Below are positions 12,950 through 24,626 of a DNA stretch of 64,000 nt, one piece after another. The position numbers and the translations under genes are program-made. Numbering within the stretch: position 1 is the stretch's first letter; every line of letters starts with the position of its first letter. Source of the DNA: Sphagnum compactum. Lineage: Eukaryota > Bryophyta > Sphagnopsida > Sphagnales. The notes under the pieces are model-generated. The model made no database searches and was not told where the DNA came from. It saw only the letters and a program-made list of their open reading frames with translations. The stretch covers positions 18,592,304 through 18,656,303 of the forward strand of contig OZ234496.1 of the NCBI GenBank assembly GCA_965153455.1, written 5' to 3'.

Positions 12950-13690
12950 AGGTGACAACATGATAATTAATTAGTACAAGTTGTGAAGGGCAACTAACTT
13001 TGGAGCTTGGAAGTTATTAAAATGAAGAATATTTTGATGCGCAAGATGCTATGGCATCTAGTTTAACCAAACCCCATAAGGAGGATTATGAAAGAAGATT
13101 CAACTATTGTTGCACAACAACAAATGAAGGCATTAGTGATCATAAATCTTTCGGTAAAATATGAAATTATCCCTCACATCTCTCATTTTGACAATCCCCA
13201 TGAAGTTTGGACTATATTGAAAGATCTTTACGAGTCTGTAGGAATAGTAATGCGATTCATATTCAAGAACAAGTTCTACAAACTGACCATGCAAGATGAA
13301 ACAACTTGATTATTTATTGTAAAAGATCTTTTGGTATAGATTGCAAGAGTAGGAGATGTTATCAAGGAGTGAAGATGTGGTACTGATGGCACTAAATGTT
13401 TTACCAGAATTTTATGAGAGTTTTGTACAAGGAGTGTCCACTCAAAAGATTTTTCTGAACTTTGATCAGTTGAATTCTAGATTGTTCCAAGAGGTGCAAC
13501 GAAGGGAACATGGTGATCACACCAAAACTGAAAAAAATTACTATTGAAGTTCAAACAACTTCTCAAGAAGAAAAAAAAACATAGGCAAAAGTTCCAAGCA
13601 TTTTGGCAATGGCCATAATTGCGGCAAGTCGAATCATTAGGCATGAATAGTTGTCCTAAACCAAAGAAACTACCTAAGAATGTTGGCAGG
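12950..13690 (+). pseudogene. copia gag remnant (UBN2-type) with broken zinc knuckle
   Basis: The start shows FGAWK-like residues after several stops. An open stretch at 13088-13309 then carries the copia gag core (HFDNPHEVWTILKDLYES, near 13178-13231). A further open part at 13356-13547 has LNVLPEFYESFV and the QLNSRLFQE region. The CCHC knuckle near 13615-13665 is visible as CGKSNH followed, after a stop and a frameshift, by CPKPKK. Its first cysteine codon reads GGC (glycine). Gag normally packages the element RNA. With multiple stops and a broken knuckle this copy is dead. Confidence 0.8.
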
Positions 13691-13859
13691 AGTTGAGAAT
13701 TAAGGAACAAAATTCCAATCAAATCTTTAGTTAAGGGAAAGGAAAAGGCATCTAAATCTAACCAAGTTGCAAATGCAATGGAAGAACACATGAATGAAGA
13801 TGCATCCGAAGATAGTGTAGATTTTTTTTGAAACTATAGTGGCTAATCTAAAGACAAAA

Positions 13860-15279
13860 AATAGTAAAAATGCCATAAACACTTGGTATCTTGACTCAAG
13901 TGCTACTAAACATGTGTCTGGAAATAAGTTTAGTTTCAAAGGTCTAAAAAACTCTATCAAAATCTAGAACATATAATCTATAAGGGGCCAAATCCATGGT
14001 GTGCATGGAAAAAGCAAAGTCAAGTTGTCTATTAGTTTTGGCAAAATAAAGACTATTTCCAATGTTCACTCTATTTCCCAAGTCTTTCAAGAAATTGGTT
14101 GTCTATTAGCATGATTACAAATAAAGCAAATATTGTGGTATTTCACTATAAGAAATGTTTTGTCATAAATAATGGGGACCCAAACATTATTGTGGCAGAA
14201 GGTGATCAAAAGAATGGACTTTATCGACTTTAGTTTCATTTTGTCAAGTGTTCTACATCACAACATGTGTAGTAGAAGAAGGTGTACAAACTAGAAATGT
14301 TCGTCAAAGGATGGTGCATTTGTACTACCAATCTCTTCACACTTTGAGTGCCAAAAATTTGGCAATAGGGACACCAAGATTAACTAAAGAATTAGATGTT
14401 TGCACATGATGCATGGTTGGTAAGCAACATCAAAGGATGATTCCCCAAAAGACATATTTGAAAGCTAAGGAGGTGTTAGAGCTCATATATAGAAATTTGT
14501 GGGCCTTTCTCCACTCCATCATTTTTTGGATCTAGGTATTTCATCACCTTTACTGATGATTATTGTAGAAAAACTTGGGTGCACTTCTTGAAAAAAAATT
14601 CCAATGCATTGTCTACATTGAAAACCTTCAAAAATGAACTTGAGAAAGAGACATGAAAAATAGTAAAAATCCTTAGATCAAACAATGGAAGGGAGTACAT
14701 CAATAATGAATTTAAAAAATATTCTCAAGATAGTGGGATTAGAAGATAGTTTAGTCATGTTCATATACCTCAAGAAAACGGGGTTTTCAAAAGGAAAAAT
14801 CGAACCATTGGGGAAAGGGCTATAAGCATATTATTAAAGAGTGGGCTACCCAAGAACTTGTGGACAGAGGTGGTCAATACTACTAATTATGTGGTGAATA
14901 GATCACCATCTTCGACCAATCAAGGGAAGATGCCAGAAGAGTTGTTCTCAGGACAAAAACCAAATCTAGAACACTTAAGGATTTTTGGGTGTGCTACTCA
15001 CATTTGATCATGAATTCCACTAGGAAAACGTTTGATCCAAAATCTAAATTATATTGGTTAGTGGGTTATGATATTCACACCAAAGCATACAAACTCTTTA
15101 ATCCAAGGACTAAGAAAGTAGTTTTTACTTGTGATGTCACATTTGATAAAACTTCTGTTGGACTAGGAATTCACAAGACATCTGAAGCAAGGATTTCATC
15201 ACTAAAGCCAAACATTTCACGAGATTTTGGTAATGTAACATGGCCACATACCACTACATGTTTCCCAAATCTGTTGTAG
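13860..15279 (+). pseudogene. copia protease-integrase remnant, catalytic residues lost
   Basis: The protease active site reads WYLDSSATKHVSG at about 13885. The pre-integrase HHCC zinc-binding region follows near 14328-14440 (HQSLHTLSAKNLA, then C-stop-CMVGKQH). The integrase core has TDDYCRKTWVHFL at 14551. Its second catalytic aspartate is asparagine (RSNNGREY, about 14675-14698), and the catalytic glutamate of the QNGVAERKNR-type motif is lysine (14789-14791). The 3' part (14989-15279) is open and carries the copia C-terminal GYDIHTKAYKLFNPRTKKV motif. Several in-frame stops and two missing catalytic residues show it is inactive. Confidence 0.88.
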
Positions 15280-15489
15280 GCAACAACAAGAAAAGTACCT
15301 ATTTAGAAAGTAGTCTTCTAAAGACATCATCTAATGAAAGGAGTGACTTAGTCTCCTCCAGGGAAATCATTTAATGGAAGGAGCGAGTCTTTTCAAGAAC
15401 ATGAGGTTTCTCTAGAAAGGTCAATTTAACTGAGTGAAAAATGGAATAATCAACATGATTCTACAAAACAAAACCAAATAACAAATTTT

Positions 15490-15990
15490 TAGGTATTTGA
15501 AAGGTATTGTAGATGATGGAAGATTTTTTAGGAAAGGTAATAACATTGAGCTAAAGGCTTTTGTGGACACTAATTGGGTTGGGGATACAAAATTTAGAAG
15601 GCCAACTAGTGGTTATCTTTTGAAAATTGGAAATTCTCTAGTGTCATGGTGTGGAAGGAGATGGTCTATGGTAGCTTTGTCTTTGAACGAGACTAAGTAC
15701 CGTACATTAATGGAAAACACTAAAAAGGTTGTTTGGTTAAGGAAGCTATTGATTGAAATTGGACTTATAAAACCAAAACCAACAACTTTATTTTGTGACA
15801 ACGTTAGTAACATCAAGATGACCAAGAATCCCGTTTTCCATGCTTGGACAAAACATATTGAATGCCATTATCACTTTGTACATGAAAAAGTATAATTAGA
15901 GGAAATTGATATCAAACATGTTCTGAGTTGCCAACAACAAGCAAATTTTTTCACCAAACCTTTGGGAAGAACAAAGTTTGAAGGTCTACG
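15490..15990 (+). pseudogene. copia RNase H remnant
   Basis: The block starts YLKGIVDDGRFF and includes DTNWVGDTKFRRPTSGY, SLNETKYRTLME, LFCDNVSNIKM and HIECHYHFVHEKV. It therefore keeps the acidic residues expected of the copia RNase H (D in DTNW, E in NETKY, D in CDN). After one TAA stop the frame continues with IKHVLSCQQQANFFTKPL, the normal copia C-terminus. It follows almost directly on the integrase because the reverse transcriptase is deleted. Confidence 0.9.
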
Positions 15991-16047
15991 ACAAGCTACT
16001 GGAGTGATTTCAAGTTCAAGATTCTTGAATGTAGAATTATGCAAATA

Positions 16048-16070
16048 GAAGAATAAGGTGTGAGGGAGCG
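16048..16070 (+). promoter_or_regulatory. Polypurine tract before the 3' LTR
   Basis: GAAGAATAAGGTGTGAGGGA lies immediately upstream of the 3' LTR. It matches the purine-rich plus-strand primer position and the common copia GGTGTGAGGG form. Confidence 0.75.
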
Positions 16071-16361
16071 TGTAAAATATTAGTTGCACACCTTATATAG
16101 TAAATTAGTTTTAACTTGTTGTTTTGAAGTTTTGTAACATGTCATTGTTAATAGTCAATCAACGCTTGGTCACTTGAAGAAGTGACATATAGTCACAAAT
16201 AGTAGAACCCTACATTACTAGCAACCAATCTAGATGTAAATAATGGTGATTTATATTAAGAACAATGACCCACCAACCTAGCTTCTTGTATATATGTTTT
16301 CTATGTTCAATAGTTTTGCACTCTGAAAAAGATGATTAACTTCAAATCGTAAAATTCTGCA
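16071..16361 (+). repeat. 3' LTR of the copia element
   Basis: It is 291 bp, starts TGTAAAATATTAG and ends TAAAATTCTGCA. It is about 86% identical to the 5' LTR by eye and is followed by ATAAG. Confidence 0.93.
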
Positions 16362-16366
16362 ATAAG

Positions 16367-17107
16367 ATGTGAATGCATGGAGCATTCTCTTGTTCGATAA
16401 GTTCTTTTCCAAGAATGGGACCCCTTCAATTTTTTTAAGGCATAACTTGCTCATTTTTTAACCGAAATCACACAATTGAAATGACCTCAAATGCGCCCAG
16501 AGGAGGGCTACAATTCATTTTTGACCATCAAAATCAAAGGATGACTCTATTAAAATGAATGACCCACTGAACCACTGAATGTTTGGTAGTTGGCCTGTTT
16601 ACCCTCCCCTCCACTTTTCCAAAACACACACAACTTCACCACAACTTCACCACCGTCCTTACATTGCTCAGCAGAAGACGGCCACTTCCTTCACGTAATA
16701 TTCTAAAAGTATCACCACTTGTGCTCTGGAGTCCCAGACACATGTAGCCATGTGGGCACTTTCTCAAAAACCAACAAAAGGGGGCTGATAGGGGTGGGTT
16801 ACTTAAGAGCTGTGGATTCAGGATGGGGCTTCTAATGGACGGTGCACTGGTGGGCTGTGGGTCACGTAATTCTCATGTTCGGCCCTTTGGCAGCTTTCAA
16901 ACCCCTTTTCTAGAACGTGCTTCAAGTGCCTAGATTCCTAATTTTCCCAATGCCCCTATCTAGGGTCTAGGGGCCTTAATTTGGCATGCATTCAAAATTT
17001 TCATATAGAAAATATGAGGGAAGAATAATCAAGGCATTTTTAAAGGTTTGGCAATGTTCCCATTGCGAGCCTTGTGATTGAGGGTGCCCTAATATTCCAT
17101 CACTGAA
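16367..17107. other. Intergenic DNA, nothing recognised
   Basis: Base composition is more mixed than in the flanks. No frame resembles a known protein, and no repeat boundaries were found. Confidence 0.4.
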
Positions 17108-17646
17108 ACTAGTGTGGCCCTTGCCATTGGCCCAAGTGTGAACACATTACAAAATAGGGAAACTCAACATGTGAACACTGTTTTGCAATGTATGGATTGA
17201 TTTTTTGAATAGCCAAATATGAAAGGAAATCATGCTTGAATTGAATGGTAAGCCTTCAAGTGTTACCACGTCCTCAACTGATTTTTCCTTCCAAAACCTG
17301 ATTTTTTGGAATTTATTTGAATTTTCAGTGGCAGATATCACTTACAAATCAATATCTTCCACATTCGGAATCCAAATCCTACCAAATAAATTCCATTAAA
17401 CCCTGGCTCATCAAGATCTTTCCAACGACACCAAAGGCACATTCCAATTCCTCTGAAATTTTTAATGAAGAAATCATTCAATATTCAAGAACTTTTGCAT
17501 GGCAAGTCCAAACACTAAGGAACCAAGCCCATTCACCCTCCTGTCGAGAGCTTTCCAAAGACACCAAGAACATGATTCAAAGCATCCTGATTCGGTGGAT
17601 CTCATAACTACAAAACAAAACAAACTACTTTCCTTCATAGATAGAT
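17108..17646 (+). repeat. 430-bp dispersed repeat, copy 1, with nested insert
   Basis: The family runs from 'ctagtgtgncctgtgncgttggccc' to 'tccttcatagatagat'. Shared blocks include 'ttttccttccaaaacct', 'ggaatttatttgaattt', 'accaaataaattccattaaa' and 'gagagctttccaaag'. Copies 2 (24627-25068) and 3 (49149-49586) lie in the same orientation. Copy 1 is interrupted by 124 bp (17140-17263) flanked by CAAGTGT direct repeats. No terminal inverted repeats, LTR pair or coding frame is visible, so the class is open (SINE-like or solo-LTR-like). Confidence 0.85.
17140..17263. mobile_element. 124-bp nested insertion with 7-bp target duplication
   Basis: CAAGTGT occurs at 17133-17139 and again at 17257-17263. 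Copies 2 and 3 of the host repeat read straight through this point with one such site. The inserted DNA has no obvious inverted ends. The class is unknown. Confidence 0.6.
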
Positions 17647-17649
17647 GTG

Positions 17650-18750
17650 CGCTATAGTTCTAACAATATTGAATTAAAAAATTTCACCAAGATCTTACTT
17701 GAAGGGGGCCATGATCTATTTAAGGAAAGTAATTTGTTTGATTTGTTTGTTTCTTTTCTTTGTTCGCCCCTCTCCCCCCCCCCCCCCCCCCAAAACACTT
17801 GGTACCATTGCAAAGCCCTCCTTCAATAGGGGTGAACCAAGGTTGTTTTGTAATGTTTAGACTTATAAGGTTGGAGTTATTGGGCATTGAACAATTGTCA
17901 TTGAATATTTTACAAAATCAAAATTTTTTTTTGGGGAAATTGGGTGGATTCTTGATGAGTGGGATTTTATGGAGGCGATTTCATAATTTTCAGAGCTATT
18001 TGTATCAACTTTTTATTTTTGGTGCAATTTTTTTTTAAATTGTGAAAATTAAAAATTGAAAAAAAATCTGTCACATTATTCCATTTTTCAAAAAAAAAAT
18101 CACCAATTTTATTTTTTTAATTAAAAATCATCACATTTGGACTCTGACTTTAGTTTTGTAACATTTTAGAAACTAGTTTTCTTATTATTTAGACAGGTTC
18201 CAAAAGCCTGCCACCATTTAATGCCAAATCCCTCTTGAGATGGTAGCCAATAATGCAACATTTTAAAAAAATGACAAAAATATCACTGTATGGTGGTGTG
18301 TGATATACTGAATTTTGAGTAATCTTTGTTACTGAAAATTCAACTAAATTACAAAAACTGCTTTTTGAAGGAGAAATTAGAGAAATTAGTTCGATAAGGA
18401 GTTTACACTCGAGCCAACTGCACAGGCCACACTAGCTCGATTGAAATTCAGGCGCACCGTCCTAACACCATAGTTGAGGTTTTAAAGGTGTATTCACACC
18501 TAATGTTAAGTGAAAATCTAGGTGGCATCTTATGTGGCAGCCAATGTTAAATGGGTGATTGTTTAATATTAAGTGAATGTTAACTTAACATAAAATCTTA
18601 ATGATAAATAGTTTTAGGTCCTAAATGACTAGCTTGGTGTTAGGGTACTTAATACTAAGTCCTTAACACCAAGTGTGAATGCATCTAAATAAGGTTTACT
18701 AACCTGGCTTTGAGCAGGGCACCTACACCCTGTAGCCTGGTTGTTCTTAT
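17650..18750. other. Intergenic DNA with an 18-C homopolymer
   Basis: A run of 18 C residues lies at 17774-17791, rare in this AT-rich setting. Poly-T and poly-A stretches follow. At 18440-18700 'taatgttaagtgaat' motifs recur. No gene was recognised. Confidence 0.5.
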
Positions 18751-18756
18751 AGACCT

Positions 18757-18806
18757 CCTAACATAGGTAGGTAGGTAGGCAGGCATTGACCTACCTACCT
18801 ATGTTA
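18757..18806. repeat. Perfect 19-bp inverted repeat of GGTAGG units
   Basis: CTAACATAGGTAGGTAGGT and its exact complement flank a 12-bp loop, giving a strong hairpin. Another 'acctacctacctatgt' follows at 18833. Related AGGTAGGT tracts occur near 5100, 23245, 39840 and 55210. Confidence 0.75.
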
Positions 18807-18809
18807 GAA

Positions 18810-20285
18810 CCCCCTAGCCCAGTTGTTTTTATTGACCTACCTACCTATGTCAACAGAGGTAGGCAATAGGTAGATAGCAAAATGCACTGTGTTTGGTGCT
18901 GAGTGCCTTGAGCCTGAGTAGGCTACCTGGTCCATAGTGTGGAGGGTACTCCCTTTGTTCTTCCTTACTACACTAGAGGTCATCAACATCACCTTGCTAG
19001 AAAGCCTTGAGTTGCTTGTACTCTACTTCAAAGTGGGTCTAGGACTACTAGGACTACTACTACTACTACTTAAGGCAACTACTACAAAGTTGTTGTTGCT
19101 TAATGAAAGTTGGAAACTTGGTGCTACCGCAACATGCATTTTGCTCTTTTTTTTCTTTTTTTTTGGTTTGTTTTGTTGTGGGTCATTGGATTGGATGGTG
19201 CCCTTTACCAAGTATTCTTGGTGAACCAATCACGAGGTGTAAAAACCGACAATGGTGGATGGATTTTGGGGGATGGGGTTTTTTTTTTCCACATCCCTAT
19301 CTCTTGGGAGACAACTAATTTTCTTAATATAAAAATCACATATCCAAACTAGCTACCCATTTTGGATTCGGAGAAGGACTCCTTGTGTTGCGCATCTTTC
19401 TAACTGTTTTTCTATTTTAAAGTCATTTTTATAAATTAAAAAATTTTAATTTTTTTTTACAAATGTATGATAGATTGTTAGGGGACCCAAGCACTAAGTC
19501 AAGGAAATAATAAGAAGTTAATGGGTGCAAAAGACAAGAACGTTTCTGAAATTGGGAAAGCACTTTTGCATTGCTTTATACATGAGAAGGATCTATCTTT
19601 AGACCCTGTCCAAATATTGGGTACCTTTACCTCAGGCCATGTGAAAGGTGTCTCAAATTGTCAAAAGATAGACCCTTTTCCCATACATTAGAAGAAAAGA
19701 AGAAACTTAGTGAAACATGATTCAAATGGAAAGCAAAGAATAATCCCTTTAAAATTTTATTTAAATTGCCATGTTGGCCTACACTTATTTTTATATAAAT
19801 ACATATTTGTTCCACGTGCTGATTTGTTTTTCAAATTTCAGATGTTGTGTCATTGGCTAGCATCCCAAGACAGATTTAACATTAAATGCCAATGGGTTTT
19901 TAGAATGTATCTAAATTTTTAAAAAAAAAACTAGTTTAAAAATTGTTGAAAGTAGAGTCCAGATGTGGTGAATTTTTTTCAAAAACAAAATTTTTCTCAA
20001 ATTTTGGAGATTTTTTTTCAGAAAAATAGGAATATTATTATAAAATATTACCTTTTATTTTGATTTTTCACATTTTGGCAAAATTTCTCACAAGAAAACC
20101 CATTAATTGCATCTTATCGCATCTTTCAATTCATGGGTTAAACAATATTTTCCAACCAAGCCACCACCTTCCCCCCAACATAAAATGACTGCCAGATTTT
20201 GATGATAAGTGCCTACCAAGTGCCTACATTAGTACTTTTTTTAAGTCAAGGGCATCTTGCCCAAGTTGAAAATATGTGCACATCA
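18810..20285. other. Intergenic DNA, simple repeats only
   Basis: A CTA-type trinucleotide run lies at about 19045-19085 and a T-rich block at 19147-19175. Open frames spanning these are by-products of the repeats. No gene was recognised. Confidence 0.45.
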
Positions 20286-20289
20286 GTAA

Positions 20290-20610
20290 AAATGGTGAAA
20301 TTGTTAATATAAATATTTTTCATTTAGTAGTAAATATTGTTCGTAGCAATGACACTTTTTGTGATATTTTGCAATGTATCGATGCATCATGTCATCATGC
20401 ATTATGTTGTGTTATCATCATGAATCCCATGATACATATGTATTTTATAAGTGAGGGCGGGAAAGTTTTCAAAATTATATGGACAAGAGGTTGCCACATT
20501 TTTGGTTTATGGTTGTTGCAGGGTAGCTACTAATGTATCAAAAAATATCAATACACTAGTCATTGGCAAATGGTATATTAGTATTTTTGAAATTGACACC
20601 TAGCATACAT
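20290..20610 (-). repeat. Diverged inverted copy of the 328-bp repeat
   Basis: The reverse complement of 20440-20560 matches the 3520-3650 part of the 328-bp tandem repeat ('tttttgatacatta', 'ttgtccat', 'aaactttccc'). A TTGCAACTTGTC motif follows at 20636, as it does after the tandem copies at 3798. Confidence 0.6.
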
Positions 20611-20639
20611 TTTACTAGTAGAAAAAGCCCATATTGCAA

Positions 20640-21629
20640 CTTGTCCGGGCTTACTAAGATGATGGAAACAAATAGTAATTGCAAAATGACAACAAATAAC
20701 ATCAACTAATTATTAAATAGGCAAAATCATATCCAAGTATGCAAAGGCAACAATCGAGCTGATATACAAAAATCTCAATTATGCAAGAACATTGTAGAGC
20801 AATCAACTATTCCAATCCAAGCATCAAATGTGGCAACATATGGAAAACTTTTGAAGGTGAAAAACTTTTGGCTATAGACACCAACCATTGCATATTGAAG
20901 TCTTCAAATGTAGTTGGCATGCATTTGGCTTACAATATCAAGTCTTCAATATTTTCAGTGCTTGGCAAAGTTGTCCTTACAATTAGGTTATAGTTAGTAT
21001 TGTGGATATACAATGCCCATGGTATTAAGCAAGGACATTAAGGGAAACAACTATCCACCTCCTAAATCAATTAGGTTGTTGCACCTGCAAACCAACAAAC
21101 ACAAATTAAAAACACAAAAGCCAAACAAAGCCCCCAAATTCACAACACATCAAGATGAATTAAATTTAAATATAAAACAAAGGGTTAGAAACTTACTCGA
21201 ACACTTTGATTTCACTTGTGAAATCAAAGTTTGAAAATTCAAAATGACAATTGTCATTACCTTTGAACCTAGGTTGTTGTGCATGGCCCAAAGCTTTTCA
21301 CCATTCACAATGAAGGTAAGTTGTTAATCAGAATCATTCAAATTTGCCACCCATTTCATGTGGATGTTGTCATGGCTACAATCCAACAAACCTTTAAATG
21401 TCCATAACTATCATTATACAAATAATAGTGTTGCACATGGTAGAATTGTTTTTCAATCACTAGATCATATATGAAGACACCACATTGTTGTGCAAATTGC
21501 ACAAGAAAATCAATATTCTCTAACAAAGGTTTGATGTGACACCTTTTCAACATGTAATAAGGATCAACAATGAAGGTTAAATTGGTCTATAAATCCCTCC
21601 AAACGGAGACATCATCAATCTTGACAAAA
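20640..21629. other. Intergenic DNA, nothing recognised
   Basis: Short AT-rich frames only. The stretch 21200-21235 holds a small palindrome (tttgatttcacttgtgaaatcaaa). Confidence 0.4.
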
Positions 21630-21965
21630 ATGTAACTAGAATTCAAGTCTAAAGAACTTGCAACCACTTTTAATTTGAAAAAAACCCTAAACCACAATCT
21701 AGGCCTAAATTAAATTGTAACTAACTAGGTAAATATTTGCAACCATAATCTGTGTTTGAAATAATTTGTAACCATTTTTGAAGCAACCAAAACTAGAATT
21801 AATGTTTTTAAAAACCTTTAACCACCTATAAAACAAATGGAACTAGAATTAAGGTCTAAAAAAATTACAATCAGCTTTGAAACAAATGAAACCAAAATCA
21901 ATGTCTAAAAACATTACAACCACTTTTGAAAAATGAAACGATAATCAATGATTGAAAAACTTACC
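21630..21965. repeat. Degenerate tandem repeat, about 68-bp unit
   Basis: The theme 'aaacaaatgnaacnagaattaangtctaaaaaaattacaaccactt' recurs about five times with heavy divergence. It is not coding. Confidence 0.55.
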
Positions 21966-21969
21966 ACAA

Positions 21970-23219
21970 TTTGTAAGAGTTTCCACCAATTATTCTTTTT
22001 AAAAAATTACATATTAAAAAAATTCTAAACATATTCTTCATGGATCTTTCTAAAAACTTCTAAAAACTTTTAAGTTTGCTTTTCAAGGATCTTTTTAGAA
22101 TTTTCAAAATTCTTCTAAACATATTTCTTAAAGATCTTTCAAAAAACTTCTAAAACTTTAAAACATATTTCCTAAGCATATTTTTTACAAATTAGAAAAG
22201 AATTCTTTATATTTTATTGTCTATCATAACAAAATCATAAAATCACATATCGACCAAAGGGGTTTTATATTCCCAATATTTCTACTACTTGTGAAGTATT
22301 GCAACAATGTGGGTTTCAACTATGCTATGGATCTTGTTATAAACTTTAATGAATTGCACTTCATGGTCCTATTAATGTTCACACATGCAAACATAACAGA
22401 ACATATATAAAACAATAATTAACCTAACAAAAAATAACAACACAAGGAAGACAAATGCTAGAATCTAAATTGAGATAAACAAAAACACAATACAAATTAT
22501 AGCTTGATGTTTTGTTCAATTCCCTATATGCATCTAGCATTGAAACAAAATGATATGGTGACAAATAATTATTTAACTTCATTAAATTCGAAGCAACTGT
22601 AATAATTCAAATGGAGAATCATGATCTTGCTTGAGGACTATCATTTTTCATTTTGTGTCAATATCGCCCACTAGCACCAAGAACTCAGAAGCACCCAACA
22701 ACGTTTGAAATGTGCAAAATGAAAACCATGGATGGTTGCAACTAAATGTTCACCTAAAAATTTATGTTTCAACCTTTGAAAAGATCTTGATTTGTAATGC
22801 AATAAGCAACATTATCTTTTCTCCAAAATCAAATTACAACAACAAGGAGCTTTAGTTTTAGCAAGTTTGTTGGTGACACTAAACCCTAGTCAACAACGAT
22901 GAAATTGATGGTCAAGATGGGACAAGATGGGACAAGATGGCTATATCTTAGGGTGGTGATGGGACAAAAAGGTGATGGATAGTAATAGTGGATTGAAACA
23001 TCACAATGATGCCATTGGTTGCCCATAAAGCTACATGGCTCCAATGCCAAATGCCATTTTGGTTTTTTGGCTATTAGTCACTATTTGTTTTCATTTTTCT
23101 TATATGTGCATGTCACCCTACATAATTTTATAGTCCTTTCTAGCTATTTTTCACCACAAGAAACACTACACCTTATAAACCATTTTACTTCCACCTTCAC
23201 TACATAAATAACTACCTAT
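21970..23219. other. Intergenic DNA, nothing recognised
   Basis: The stretch contains 'ttctaaaaactt' repeats at 22020-22190 and a 10-bp repeat 'gatgggacaa' at 22915-22940. No gene seen. Confidence 0.4.
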
Positions 23220-23360
23220 TGAAGTTATTTATAATTGGTAAGAAGGTAGGTAATGTACGTGGGTGCTATGTAAGTAGGTAAGGCACTTGGTGCCTATTAG
23301 GTAGGTAATAACATGTGGATAGTTACTACCAATGTTGGGTGGGTATAAAAATGACACTAA
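23220..23360 (+). repeat. Dispersed GGTAGGTA / GTTGGGTGGGTA repeat, copy 1
   Basis: The order 'ggtaggtaatg', 'gcacttggtgcctattaggtagg', 'tagttactaccaatgttgggtgggtat' recurs at 55205-55300 ('gcacttggtgactactaggta', 'ggttagtaccagcattgggcgggtat'). The last block also occurs on the other strand near 62215-62255. The borders are unknown. Confidence 0.55.
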
Positions 23361-24626
23361 TGTAATTGTGGTTTTCAAGAAAATCAAATAACCATCCGGG
23401 GGGGGACACTAGTAAAAAATAAAAATAAAATATGTGTGTTAAAATATAGGGTGCAATGTATTGGCTGTTGGGTAAAAATTGTAAGTTAATTAGTTAAAAA
23501 ATAGGGTACATTTTATTCAAATAATCAATTTAATTATAATATAGGGTATGCAATAATTTGAAATAATGGATTATAATTAATGTATGGTGTCTTTAATACG
23601 TATATATTAAAAAATTAAATAATAATAGGGTGATTAAAAATAGGTTAGACAATTCTTTAATACCCTCCTAAAAATGATCATTTGATGCATGTAAATCCCG
23701 AACTTTACATTAAGTGACCCCTTGGGATAGCCAACCAACTTAGGTTAATATTAGTGTTAGTTAATTGTTTAAAATTTTAAAACAACTTTTGATGCTAGTT
23801 ATGAAATTAAAAATTTTTTTTGCTAAGTTTTTTGATGCTAGTTATGAAATTAAAAGTTTTTTTTGCTAAGTTCTTCATGTTTCTAAACCTTACATGTTCC
23901 AATTTTGACACATTTTTTCAAATTCAAAACCTTTGTACCCTTGATACAAAAACTGGGTCCCAAGATTGCATATTGTATTAGTATGAGATTTACACAAATT
24001 AAATACATATGTATAACTATTTAAATTTATCAATTACCCATAAAGTTTACCTACAACTAAATAAAGCCCATCAATTAATTATAAAGTTTAAGCTACTTCT
24101 CAACTCTTCAAAATAGTTCAACTTCTTTTACTTGAAGACTTGCATTATTGTTGTTATTTTATTCATATATATTTTTTGAAGCTTCAGTTTGGATTCTAGT
24201 TCTAACAAAAGGCTAATTCCATGATCTAGATCTTTTGCTAGTTCCACCAAAGGCTCGTTGATTCAAGTCCAAGCCACAAGAACCTTGAAGGGAACACCCA
24301 AGTTGGACACTCCAAATTGGAGAACTTGCCAAAACTAGTTAGTAATAGTGTTCTGCGTGTAACTGTAAAAATAAATATATTTGTATATTTTTACACGATT
24401 TGATAAACAATGTGTAAATAAATAAATTAATTAATAAATAATATATGTATAAGATTTTACATGGCTATGTGAAACAATGTAAATATAAAACAATGTAAAA
24501 AAAGTGATTTTTAACTTGAGGAAGGGAGATTTCGAATTTTTTTTAATGATAAGCCCACAAAATGGCCCATTGAAAAAAAAAAAATTCAAAATATCCCCAA
24601 CTAATTCATATGACTTTGCAAGAAAG
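23361..24626. other. AT-rich intergenic DNA
   Basis: A local direct duplication at 23785-23870 repeats 'tgatgctagttatgaaattaaaa'. 'ttttacac' and 'aatgtaaa' motifs lie at 24355-24500. No gene seen. Confidence 0.45.

Larger units (their letters stand above)
12387..16361 (+). mobile_element. Ty1/copia LTR retrotransposon, RT-deleted and decayed
   Basis: Two LTRs of 291 bp each, both TG...CA, flank an internal region of 3393 bp. A primer site follows the left LTR and a purine tract precedes the right one. The flanking 5-bp repeats are ATGAG (12382-12386) and ATAAG (16362-16366), one mismatch apart. Internal order is gag, protease, integrase, then RNase H. Integrase before RNase H is the copia order. 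The reverse transcriptase segment, with its YVDD region, is missing between about 15280 and 15490. I count roughly 42 differences between the LTRs by eye (about 86% identity), mostly transitions, so the insertion is old. It cannot move on its own. Confidence 0.95.

Noticed and set aside
17774-17791. Poly-C run as a regulatory element
   Set aside because: A simple homopolymer that may also be length-uncertain in the assembly; no nearby gene.
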